Assembly (NCBI GenBank): GCA_934675735.1
Contig: CAKURR010000018.1
Span: 1-47,310, forward strand
DNA from: an uncultured Clostridia bacterium
GTDB lineage: Bacteria; Bacillota; Clostridia; Christensenellales; Aristaeellaceae
Length of the DNA stretch: 47,310 nucleotides
Reading direction: 5' to 3'
The translations under genes were made by a program, and so were the position numbers. This document shows, one piece after another, positions 9,075-16,254 of the stretch. The notes under the pieces are model-generated. The model had not been told where the DNA came from and searched no databases. It worked only from the letters and a program-made list of their open reading frames with translations. Position 1 is the first letter of the stretch, and each line of letters starts with the position of its first letter.

Positions 9075-9280
9075 GGGTACGGTTGGGGTGCCGCCCCAAA
9101 CCCTGCCAAGAACCTGAGGTTCTTGGATTTCCCATTTTATGGTTTTGTTTTTATTTTTTCATTCTTCGCGAAGCGAAGAGGATGGGGTTTGTGAGGATTG
9201 ATATCACGCGCCCGCTGTGCGGGATTCAGCGCGATGTCAATCGTCCCCAAACAGGTCTGGGCGGTAGCCCAGCGTAGCCC
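9075..9280. repeat. Family A hairpin repeat, copy A3 (inside the ilv operon)
   Basis: Left module: hairpin 1 TTGGGG/CCCCAA (9083-9099) and hairpin 2 CCAAGAACC/GGTTCTTGG with loop TGA (9106-9126). The right end has an inverted module with CTGGGC/GCCCAG (9257-9272) and TCGTCCCCAAAC. The centre holds CTTCGC/GCGAAG and a GATATCACGCGC/GCGCGATGTC hairpin. The element fills the ilvN-ilvC spacer. Confidence 0.85.
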
Positions 9281-9282
9281 CG

Positions 9283-9810
9283 TCACTCAAAAATATCCGA
9301 ACTCATCACGTCGTCGCCGCGCTCCAGCGCGACAACGCCCGTGCGAACCAGTTCCAAAATGCCGTAATCCTCCAGCAGGCGCATCATCGCGGTGATTTTG
9401 TCGTTGTCGCCCGTGATTTCCAGAATCATCGAGGATTTGGTCACGTCCAGCACCTTCGCCTTGAAGATATCCACCAGCCGCATCAGCCCCTCGCGCTCTT
9501 TCACGCTCGCGGCGACCTTGACCAGCAGCAGCTGGCGCTCCACGTCGTTGCGGCTGCTGAGCACCTGCACCTTCTGCACGCAGATGAGCTTGTAGAGCTG
9601 CTGCACGAGCTGCTCGATATGCGCGTCGTCGCCGAGCACCACAATCGTGATGCGGGAGACCTCGCCGTCCTGCGTCGGGCCGACGGCCAGACTCTCGATG
9701 TTGAAGCCGCGCCGCGAAAACAGCCCCGACACGCGGGAAAGCACGCCCGGTTCGTTGGAGACCAGCACGCCGACGGTATAGCGGCGCAGGTTTTCGGGAT
9801 TGATCATCAT
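9283..9810 (-). CDS. ilvN: Acetolactate synthase regulatory (small) subunit
   Basis: A 175-residue protein with an N-terminal ACT domain (YTVGVLVSNEPGVLSRVSGLFSRRGFNIESLAVG) and the conserved C-terminal IlvN domain. It binds valine and stimulates the catalytic subunit IlvB. It follows ilvB by 16 bp with a GGAGGTG site placed over the ilvB end. Either of two tandem ATG codons (9810 or 9807) could be used. Confidence 0.96.
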   Translation of the reverse strand: MMINPENLRRYTVGVLVSNEPGVLSRVSGLFSRRGFNIESLAVGPTQDGEVSRITIVVLGDDAHIEQLVQQLYKLICVQKVQVLSSRNDVERQLLLVKVAASVKEREGLMRLVDIFKAKVLDVTKSSMILEITGDNDKITAMMRLLEDYGILELVRTGVVALERGDDVMSSDIFE

Positions 9811-9826
9811 AAGCCGCGCACCTCCG

Positions 9827-11536
9827 TCAGTTCAGGCAGAACGAGTCGATCGGCGAGCCGGGCGCAACCATCGGCGCAACCATCTCGTCAATATCCAGCA
9901 TGCACTCGATGATGCAGGGTTCGCGCTTCTCCACGGCCGCCTTAAACGCCGCCGCGAAGGCCTCCACCGTGTCCACCCGCGTGCCGGAAAGGCCGTAGGC
10001 CTCCGCCAGCTTCATGAAATCCGGCCCGCGGTCGAGCGTCGTCTGGCTGTAACGGTGGCCGAAGAACAGCGTCTGCCACTGGCGCACCATGCCCAGCGTG
10101 CCGTTGTTGAAGATGACGACAATCACCGGAATGTTGTAATACCCGATGGTGGAAAGCTCGGTCAGGTTCATGCGGAACGAGCCGTCGCCCGTGACCAGCG
10201 CCACGGGCCTGCCCTCCGGGTCGCTCGCCGCCGCGCCCATCGCCGCGCCGAGGCCGAAGCCCATCGTGCCCAAACCGCCGCTGGTAATCAGCTGACGCGG
10301 ATGCAGGAAGGGGAAATGCTGCGCCGTCCACATCTGGTGCTGGCCCACGTCCGTCGCGACGGTGATTTCCGGCGCAATCGCGGCCATCTGGCGCAGAATC
10401 TTGCGCGGCTCAAACAGCTCGTCGCTCAGGTATTCCTCCATCATGCCGCGCGCCTGCTGCATCCACTGCTCGTGGTTTTTCTGCGCGACGCGGGCGAGCA
10501 GCAAATCGAGCACCACGCGCGCGTCGCCCGTGATATGCAGCGTGGTGGAAACATTCTTGTTGATTTCCGCGCGGTCGATGTCGATGTGCAGCACCTTGGC
10601 CTGGGCCGCAAACGTCGCCGCGTTGCCCAGCGCGCGGTCGGAAAAGCGCACGCCGACGGCAATCAGCAAATCGCAGCGCTGCATGGCGATGTTCGCCGCG
10701 TGCGTGCCGTGCATGCCCAGCATGCCCAGCATGCGCGGGCTGGTCGCCGGAACGGCCCCCAGCCCCATCAGCGTGGAAACCACGGGCGCATCCACACGGT
10801 CGGCAAAGGCCAGCAGCTCTTTTTCCGCGCCGGAGAGCGTCACGCCGCCGCCGCAGTAAATCAGCGGCTTGTGCGCCTCGGCAATCAGCTGCGCCGCCTG
10901 CTCAAGCCGCGGTTCGGCCTTCACCTTGTAGCGCTCCAGCGCCTCGCCCTCGGGGCGGAGCTGCGCCGTCGGGTGCTTCATGGAGAGCTTGGGAATCAGC
11001 TGCGCGCCGCTTGCGGGCTCATACTCCGTTTCGGCAATCTGCACATCCTTCGGGATGTCGATGAGCACCGGCCCGGGGCGGCCGCTGGCGGCGATGTAAA
11101 ACGCCTCACGGACGATATCGGCCAGCCTGTCCACCCGCGTGACCAGATAATTGTGCTTGGTGACGGGCATCGTCATGCCCGAAATATCCGCTTCCTGAAA
11201 GGAATCCGTGCCCATCAGACTCTGGGGCACGTTGCCGGTGATAAAGACGACCGGCGTGGAATCCATATACGCCGTCGCGATCGGCGTCACCAGATTCGTA
11301 GCGCCCGGGCCGCTGGTGGCGATGCACACGCCCGTCTTGCCGCCGGCGCGCGCATAGCCGTCCGCCGCGTGGCCCGCGTGCTGCTCATGCGCGGTCAGCA
11401 CATGATGAATGCGGTCCTGACGCTTGTAGAGCTCATCGTAAATCGGCAAAACCGCGCCGCCGGGGAAGCCGAACACGGTTCCAACGCCCTGCTCGATGAG
11501 ACATTCAATCAGAATCGCCGCTCCGTTGAGTTTCAT
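9827..11536 (-). CDS. ilvB: Acetolactate synthase catalytic (large) subunit
   Basis: A 569-residue thiamine diphosphate enzyme. The N-terminus has FGFPGGAVLPIYDELY and the catalytic glutamate region HEQHAGHAADGYARA. The C-terminal domain has the ThDP/Mg motif GDGSFRMNLTEL ending in IFNN. It condenses pyruvate (or pyruvate plus 2-oxobutyrate) in the first common step of branched-chain amino acid synthesis. GGAGG lies rather far (about 14 bases) from the ATG at 11536. First gene after a T-box leader. Confidence 0.97.
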   Translation of the reverse strand: MKLNGAAILIECLIEQGVGTVFGFPGGAVLPIYDELYKRQDRIHHVLTAHEQHAGHAADGYARAGGKTGVCIATSGPGATNLVTPIATAYMDSTPVVFITGNVPQSLMGTDSFQEADISGMTMPVTKHNYLVTRVDRLADIVREAFYIAASGRPGPVLIDIPKDVQIAETEYEPASGAQLIPKLSMKHPTAQLRPEGEALERYKVKAEPRLEQAAQLIAEAHKPLIYCGGGVTLSGAEKELLAFADRVDAPVVSTLMGLGAVPATSPRMLGMLGMHGTHAANIAMQRCDLLIAVGVRFSDRALGNAATFAAQAKVLHIDIDRAEINKNVSTTLHITGDARVVLDLLLARVAQKNHEQWMQQARGMMEEYLSDELFEPRKILRQMAAIAPEITVATDVGQHQMWTAQHFPFLHPRQLITSGGLGTMGFGLGAAMGAAASDPEGRPVALVTGDGSFRMNLTELSTIGYYNIPVIVVIFNNGTLGMVRQWQTLFFGHRYSQTTLDRGPDFMKLAEAYGLSGTRVDTVEAFAAAFKAAVEKREPCIIECMLDIDEMVAPMVAPGSPIDSFCLN

Positions 11537-11598
11537 CCGAATCGTTCACTCCTCCTGATAACCGCAACAATGTCAAGCATCTTCGCATAATCCCGTTT

Positions 11599-11668
11599 CG
11601 GACGACCTATGGTCGCCCCTGCATCAGGGATGCAAGAATAAAATGTAGGGGCGCGTATTACGCGTCCG
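11599..11668. repeat. Family C short inverted-repeat element in the ilv leader
   Basis: The ends are inverted copies of each other: CGGACGACCTATGGTCGCCC at the left, and on the opposite strand CGGACGCGTAATACGCGCCC at the right. Each end is itself a small palindrome (GACC/GGTC and CGCG/CGCG) whose sequences differ but stay paired. It lies between the T-box terminator and ilvB. Confidence 0.75.
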
Positions 11669-11697
11669 AGCATGACCTGCATTGTTTGCTGATAGTT

Positions 11698-11962
11698 AAA
11701 AAAGCAGCCTCTCACCCCGCTTTAGGGCGAAAGGCTGCTTTCGCGGTACCACCTAAATTCCGTGCCTGCGCACGCTCATTGAGCACACATCATGCTCATT
11801 TCCCCATAACGGAGGAAAACCGGCAGACCTACGCAGCCATGACGGCGTTCAGCCTGCGGCTCCGAGGCGACCAGCCCGCGCGCCTTCGCAGGAGCCTCGC
11901 ACCGCCGCTCCCTCGCTTAGCGTTTCCACGCGGATTCTTCCTCGTCATCGCCGGAATATGTG
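11698..11962 (-). promoter_or_regulatory. T-box leader controlling the ilv operon
   Basis: The minus-strand transcript carries the conserved T-box/antiterminator bases AGGTGGTACCGCG (11754-11742), followed by a strong intrinsic terminator GCAGCCT/AGGCTGC plus a T run (11738-11698). Upstream is a long GC-rich stem I region starting GATGACGAGGAAGAA, whose AUGACG arm can pair with CGUCAU further on. Uncharged cognate tRNA would stabilise the antiterminator and allow ilv transcription. I could not fix the specifier codon with confidence; CUG (Leu) or GUC (Val) occur at plausible places. Confidence 0.92.
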
Positions 11963-11967
11963 CAATT

Positions 11968-11996
11968 ATCTTATCACGACGGCCACAGGCTGTCAA
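11968..11996 (-). promoter_or_regulatory. Promoter of the ilv operon
   Basis: Perfect -35 TTGACA (11996-11991), 17-bp spacer and -10 TAAGAT (11973-11968) on the minus strand, just upstream of the T-box stem I. Confidence 0.85.
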
Positions 11997-12078
11997 GCCA
12001 TATTCGTTTGAAAAAATCGCGTTATTGCCTCAATCCCTGAATAAATTTCATGCAACAGGTTGACAAGTCGTCTGACGT

Positions 12079-12873
12079 TCATGTTTCGGCGTGGGGTTCG
12101 CCGCTCCTGTCCACCGCCGGAAGCGGCAGCGGCTTCTCCTCCGGCAGATTCGCCCAGGCCAAAACGCCGTTTGCAATCGCCCGGGCGACCCGCCCGCGGT
12201 AATCCTCCGTCAGCAGCAGCGCTTCCTCTTTGGCGTTGGATAAAAACCCGCATTCCACCAGCACACTCGGCACGCCCAGCGTCAGAATGTAATAATCTCC
12301 GCCGAGCGCCGTCCGCGTCTTTTGGGGAGCCAGATTTTCGTTCATCGCCCCCTGAATCGCGCCCGCCAAAAGCCGCCCTGCCGGACAGCCCTCCCGATAA
12401 AACACCTGCGGCCCGCTCTGGCTGCGCCCCGCGTATTCGTTCATATGGATGGAAATCACCATCTGCGCGCCGCCGCTTTCAATCATCGCCGCGCGGCGCT
12501 GCATATCCTGAAGCTTTTTGCGAATCGGCGGATCGTCGTCGCAGAGGGCGTAGTCGTCTGTCCGCGTCATGACAACCCGCGCGCCCTCCGCTTCCAAAAT
12601 CGCCTCCAGCCGCCGCGCCACGTCAAGGTTCAGCCCTTTTTCGGGCGTGCCGCTCACCCGCCCGACCGCCCCGCCGTCGTATCCGCCGTGGCCCGCGTCC
12701 AGCGCAATCACGAAGCCCGAAAGCGGCCCGCTCTCCTCCGCGCCCGCGGCTTCTTCCGTCTGCCGCTGCGCCCGAAAGGTCTGCACGGCGTTTTCCCCCG
12801 CGCAGGCAAACAGCAGCGCCGTGCACAGCGCGCTGGCCGAAAGCAACGCCCATTTTATCCTTCTGCCGCTCAT
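12079..12873 (-). CDS. cwlD: N-acetylmuramoyl-L-alanine amidase, CwlD-like
   Basis: A 264-residue protein with a single N-terminal membrane or signal segment and an Amidase_3 domain. The zinc ligands are visible: LDAGHGGYDGG, the Glu in ARRLEAILE, and ISIHMNEY, with the catalytic Glu in LVECGFLSN. CwlD-type enzymes remove peptides from muramic acid for spore cortex muramic lactam. The assignment to CwlD rather than another Amidase_3 enzyme rests on length, the single domain and the lineage. The start at 12873 (MSGRRIKW) has GAGAGGGGGG upstream; an in-frame ATG at 12966 lacks a site. It lies between the ilv promoter and the DnaA-box cluster. Confidence 0.85.
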   Translation of the reverse strand: MSGRRIKWALLSASALCTALLFACAGENAVQTFRAQRQTEEAAGAEESGPLSGFVIALDAGHGGYDGGAVGRVSGTPEKGLNLDVARRLEAILEAEGARVVMTRTDDYALCDDDPPIRKKLQDMQRRAAMIESGGAQMVISIHMNEYAGRSQSGPQVFYREGCPAGRLLAGAIQGAMNENLAPQKTRTALGGDYYILTLGVPSVLVECGFLSNAKEEALLLTEDYRGRVARAIANGVLAWANLPEEKPLPLPAVDRSGEPHAET

Positions 12874-12996
12874 GGCCGCCCCCCCTCTCTCGACTTCGGC
12901 CACAAATATGCCGCACGCGCCCAAAAGATGACACCGCCGCGCCATAAAGTTTATGACGCGCCCCAATTTTATTCTTTCGCAACAAATTTGTCGAAC

Positions 12997-13162
12997 TTAT
13001 CCCCGCTTTTCCCCCGTGTCCCCACAGTTATCCCCCGATTTATCCACAGCGCTTTTTGTTGAAATCACAGGAAAAACGACTTTTCCACCGAGTTATCCAC
13101 ATTTGTCCACAGGCAAACGGGCCTTTTTCCGCCTTTTTTGTGGATAACTCGTTTTATCCACA
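12997..13162. other. DnaA-box cluster (oriC-like or DnaA-titrating locus)
   Basis: Within 166 bp there are four perfect DnaA boxes TTATCCACA: 13040-13048, 13093-13101 and 13154-13162 on the plus strand and 13139-13147 on the minus strand. TTGTCCACA at 13103-13111 has one mismatch, and near boxes occur at 12997 (TTATCCCCG), 13028 (TTATCCCCC) and 13082 (TTTTCCACC). Two A+T-rich stretches flank it (12967-12990 and 13255-13400). No dnaA or dnaN gene is in the window. The rest of the 490-bp gap to tRNA-Arg contains no gene I can support. Confidence 0.8.
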
Positions 13163-13390
13163 GTTAGGTCGCTTGTAACATTCGGTGTCTTTTCCTGTCG
13201 CCGCCCCGACTGCCGCACTTGCTTTTCGCGGATTTTCGCCCTGTTTTCCCTGCTTTTACAAGAAAAAGAAGCGTTTTTCCTTTTCGATTTTCGGCAGACG
13301 CCGATTCCCCCAAAAGTCGCCGAACATTCGCCGCTCCGCCGTCCCCAAAATGGCGCTTCAAAAAGTTTTTGAAAAATTTGAAAAAAGGTG

Positions 13391-13419
13391 TTGACATTTT
13401 TCGCCGTCCGCGGTATAAT
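13391..13419 (+). promoter_or_regulatory. Consensus promoter of tRNA-Arg
   Basis: Perfect TTGACA (13391-13396), a 17-bp spacer and perfect TATAAT (13414-13419); transcription would start about 35 bases before the tRNA. Confidence 0.93.
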
Positions 13420-13460
13420 ACTTTTCGTTCCGAGCCCAATCGGAACCGAAAAAATAAAAA

Positions 13461-13537
13461 GCACCCATAGCTCAGCTGGATAGAGCGTTTGACTACGAAT
13501 CAAAAGGCCACAGGTTCGAATCCTGTTGGGTGCACCA
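13461..13537 (+). tRNA. tRNA-Arg (anticodon ACG)
   Basis: Cloverleaf with acceptor GCACCCA/TGGGTGC, anticodon stem TTTGA/TCAAA and loop CTACGAA giving ACG, T-loop GGTTCGAATCC and encoded CCA. The wobble A would be deaminated to inosine by TadA. Confidence 0.96.
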
Positions 13538-13539
13538 TG

Positions 13540-13582
13540 AAAAACCCTTGACGAGCTTCGCGCCGTTGAGGGTTTTTCTTTT
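13540..13582 (+). terminator. Terminator after tRNA-Arg
   Basis: AAAACCCT pairs with AGGGTTTT around an imperfect inner stem, followed by TTTTTCTTTT. It begins three bases after the CCA end. Confidence 0.8.
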
Positions 13583-13603
13583 GCTTTCATATTTTCATCC
13601 GTC

Positions 13604-13656
13604 AAAAAATCCCGCCCCACAAGCTTTTCTCATCGGTTTGTGAAGCGGGATTTTTT
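13604..13656. terminator. Bidirectional terminator
   Basis: AAAAAATCCCGC (13604-13615) pairs with GCGGGATTTTTT (13645-13656), with an inner CACAA/TTGTG stem. The A and T runs on both sides make it work from either strand: as back-up for tRNA-Arg and as the end of the minus-strand membrane gene. Confidence 0.8.
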
Positions 13657-13717
13657 CATTTTTCACTTTTTCAGTTTCGGCTTCTTGCTTTCCGCTGCCG
13701 TTCCATAACGCCGCGGC

Positions 13718-15295
13718 TCACAGCTCGCCGCGCGCGGCCAGGAACTCTTCGTTGCTGTCATAAATAACGACGCAGAGATCGTCGGAGGCGTAGAACATAT
13801 GCTCGTCGTCGCAGCCGGCCACGCCGTTTTGATAATCCTCCATCGTGAAGATGGCGAAGATGCTGCCCACGGGCTCCCAATCCCTGTGGTCCTTGCGCTG
13901 GAGCCACTCGCTGTAATCGCCGTAGTCCCAGTTCTCCACGCCGTACACGTCAATCTCGCCGTCGGTGATTTCCGTCAGCACGTTGGCGTTCCAGAACGTG
14001 GCGTAACCCTGCACGCAGTCCTCTTCCATCAAATAATTCGCGATGTTTTCCAGCTCGGTGTTGTAGGTGTTCATGTCGCGCTCCCGATAGACGGCGTTGC
14101 CCGCCACAAAAGCGGCCACCACCGCCAGCATCGGCAGCACGCGAAGCGCGCGCAGCTTGCATTCAAAGCGTTCCAGCACCCAGAAGAGCACAAAGACGAG
14201 CAGCAGCGCCGCAGGCATGTAATAGCTGACGGAATACGGCATCGTCGTCGTGCCGCCGGGCAAAAGCACCAGCACGTTGATGAGCATGCCCATGAACAGC
14301 GCGATGGGCGCATACAGCGCGACAATCCGTTCGCGGCTGCTCAGCTTCATGCGCAGCAGCGCCGCCATCGCCGCCACGCCGAACAGCGGAAGCAGAATCG
14401 CCAGCACGCTGACAATGCCGTCCATCGACATCAGCTGCACGTCGTCGCGATAGCCGAAGAACGAGGTCAGCGCAATCAGCTGATCGACAAAGCTGCGCTC
14501 GCGGAGAGGGCAGAGCACCGTTTCGTCGTACTGCTTGAAGTCGTAAGCGGCGGCCAGCACGTTGGTGTTAATCAGATAGCCGACCAGCGTCGCAACCGTC
14601 AGCAGCAGGCCGCCCAGCAGGAAACGGAACATCGGCAGCTTGACGATTTCCTTCAGGCTGCCGCATCGACGCATATCCGGAAGCATCGCCAGCACGCACG
14701 CCGCCAGCAGCGGCGCCACACAGACCATCGGCATGCGCACGCCGTTCAGGCCGCCGTATACGCCCAGCACGACGAGCAGCAACGGCTCAATCCAGCGCTT
14801 TTTATCCATGCGCAACACAAGCCCGATTTCCACAAAGGTGAGCATCACGCAGACCGTGTAGAACCCGCCGTAGACCAGCGTAAACGCGTTGTAGATGGTG
14901 ACAGGCAGAACAATCGCGCTCGCGCACAGCAATGAAGCCGTCATCGACACGCCCAGCCCGCGGGCCAGATAGATGAGCGACAGCGCCATGCCGCACATCA
15001 GCACGGCGATGGAGAACGTGCGCGCCGCATGCCAGCTGCCAAACAGGTTGAGCGCCAGCTGATACACCGGCACGGGGCTGACGATGCGCAGTTCTGTCGA
15101 GTAATACCAGCTGTCCGTCAGGGCCACCTTGCCCTCTTCGTTGAGCAGCTGCGCCAGCACCAGCTCGGAGGACATATCCGAATCCAGATTGTGTTGGCCG
15201 TAGGCCGCGAAATAGCCGACGGACAGCGCCAGGCAAGACAAAAAGATGAGCACCGGCAGCGCCGCTTTCAAGGCCCGAATGGCTTTGTGTTGCAT
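13718..15295 (-). CDS. Large polytopic membrane protein of unknown function (GT-C-like topology)
   Basis: A 525-residue protein with an N-terminal helix, an extracytoplasmic loop with HNLDSDMSSELVLAQLLNEE and SWYYSTELRIV, about ten further membrane helices, and a soluble C-terminal region of roughly 115 residues (from about 410). An acidic motif right after the first helix followed by many helices and a soluble tail is the plan of GT-C glycosyltransferases, but I do not recognise a specific family. AAGGAG lies 7 bases before the ATG at 15295. It is monocistronic, ending at the bidirectional terminator. It resembles the 4687-6234 protein in overall plan only. Confidence 0.6.
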   Translation of the reverse strand: MQHKAIRALKAALPVLIFLSCLALSVGYFAAYGQHNLDSDMSSELVLAQLLNEEGKVALTDSWYYSTELRIVSPVPVYQLALNLFGSWHAARTFSIAVLMCGMALSLIYLARGLGVSMTASLLCASAIVLPVTIYNAFTLVYGGFYTVCVMLTFVEIGLVLRMDKKRWIEPLLLVVLGVYGGLNGVRMPMVCVAPLLAACVLAMLPDMRRCGSLKEIVKLPMFRFLLGGLLLTVATLVGYLINTNVLAAAYDFKQYDETVLCPLRERSFVDQLIALTSFFGYRDDVQLMSMDGIVSVLAILLPLFGVAAMAALLRMKLSSRERIVALYAPIALFMGMLINVLVLLPGGTTTMPYSVSYYMPAALLLVFVLFWVLERFECKLRALRVLPMLAVVAAFVAGNAVYRERDMNTYNTELENIANYLMEEDCVQGYATFWNANVLTEITDGEIDVYGVENWDYGDYSEWLQRKDHRDWEPVGSIFAIFTMEDYQNGVAGCDDEHMFYASDDLCVVIYDSNEEFLAARGEL

Positions 15296-15347
15296 GATGA
15301 ATCTCCTTATGCGTTATTTTAGCTTTTTCACCGCATTCAAAATCGAA

Positions 15348-15447
15348 CGGTTTGACTGCGCGCAAAGCATTTCGGCGCTTTGCGCACCAAACCGCAGAAA
15401 AGCTTTTATTCCATTTCGACAAGGTCTTTTTCATTCCTTGTCGAAAT
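15348..15447. other. Two strong hairpins upstream of the YbaK-type gene
   Basis: The first (15348-15394) pairs CGGTTTG plus GCGCAAAGC with GCGCTTTGCGC plus CAAACCG. The second (15413-15447) is a perfect 12-bp stem ATTTCGACAAGG/CCTTGTCGAAAT with an 11-base loop. Neither has a T run, so they are not classic terminators. They occupy the space between two divergent genes and may act in the 5' leader of either. Confidence 0.6.
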
Positions 15448-15521
15448 ACAAATACTTTCCAAAAAAGACAATCCTTTTCCCCCATACATTGTTTTCACCG
15501 CAAGAGAAAGGAAGTCCCCCT

Positions 15522-15998
15522 ATGTCCATCGAAAAAGCGAAAGCTCATCTCTCCGCCCTCGGCTTTGCCGACCACATCATCGAGCTGGCCGCCTCCACCG
15601 CGACCGTCGCCGAAGCCGCGCAGGCGCTGGACGTTCAGCCCGGCATGATTGCGAAAACCATGTCGTTTTTGCAGGGCGACAAGGCCGTGCTCATCCTCAC
15701 CGAAGGCACGGCGAAGGTCGATAACCGCAAATACAAGGATACCTTCCACATGAAAGCGAAAATGATTCCCTTTGGGGACGTCGAGCGGCTTATCGGCCAT
15801 GCGCCGGGCGGCGTGTGCCCGTTCGGCGTGCCGGATGATGTGAATGTGTATCTGGATGAAAGCCTGCGGCAGTTTGACACCGTCTATCCCGCGGCGGGCA
15901 ACGACCACAGCGCCGTGAAGCTGACCCCGGCCGAACTGGAACAGGTCGCGGGCGCGAAGGGCTGGGTGGATGTCTGCAAAGAGCAGCCGCCCGTTTGA
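15522..15998 (+). CDS. YbaK/ProX-type aminoacyl-tRNA deacylase
   Basis: A 158-residue single-domain protein. KTMSFL with its conserved Lys and HAPGGVCPFGVPDDVNVYLD are the hallmark segments of the YbaK/EbsC/ProX editing fold. Such proteins hydrolyse mischarged tRNA in trans, for example Ala- or Cys-tRNAPro. The start (MSIEKAKAHL) has GAAAGGAAG 8 bases upstream. It stands alone, and tRNA specificity cannot be read from the sequence. Confidence 0.88.
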   Translation: MSIEKAKAHLSALGFADHIIELAASTATVAEAAQALDVQPGMIAKTMSFLQGDKAVLILTEGTAKVDNRKYKDTFHMKAKMIPFGDVERLIGHAPGGVCPFGVPDDVNVYLDESLRQFDTVYPAAGNDHSAVKLTPAELEQVAGAKGWVDVCKEQPPV

Positions 15999-16030
15999 GA
16001 CGACGCAAAGCGATAGATACGCAAAAAGGC

Positions 16031-16232
16031 TGTCAAGCTTAAACCGAACATTTCAAGAAATAAGAATCTAAGCATTTTCAGGATATGGGGCTTTGCCCCA
16101 TCGCCCCACCAAAGGGCTTTCGTTTTCTGTCGTTTGTTTCCGCCACAGGCGGCAACGACCGAAAACCTCTTTGGAAACCTTCGGGCACAAATACTTAGTT
16201 TTTCTTGAAATATCAGGTTTATTAGCTTGACA
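16031..16232. repeat. Family B repeat, copy B2, with long terminal inverted repeats
   Basis: The ends are about 45-bp imperfect inverted repeats. The left begins TGTCAAGCTTAAACC and includes ATTTCAAGAAA and CTAAG. The right, on the opposite strand, begins TGTCAAGCTAATAAACC with the same ATTTCAAGAAA and CTAAG. The core holds ATGGGGC/GCCCCAT (16085-16101), a CCAAAG/CTTTGG outer stem and an inner GTCGTT..CCGCC/GGCGG..AACGAC hairpin. It has no coding capacity and looks like a MITE. It fills the 256-bp gap. Confidence 0.85.
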
Positions 16233-16254
16233 ACCCCTTTCTTTTAAGATTGTC

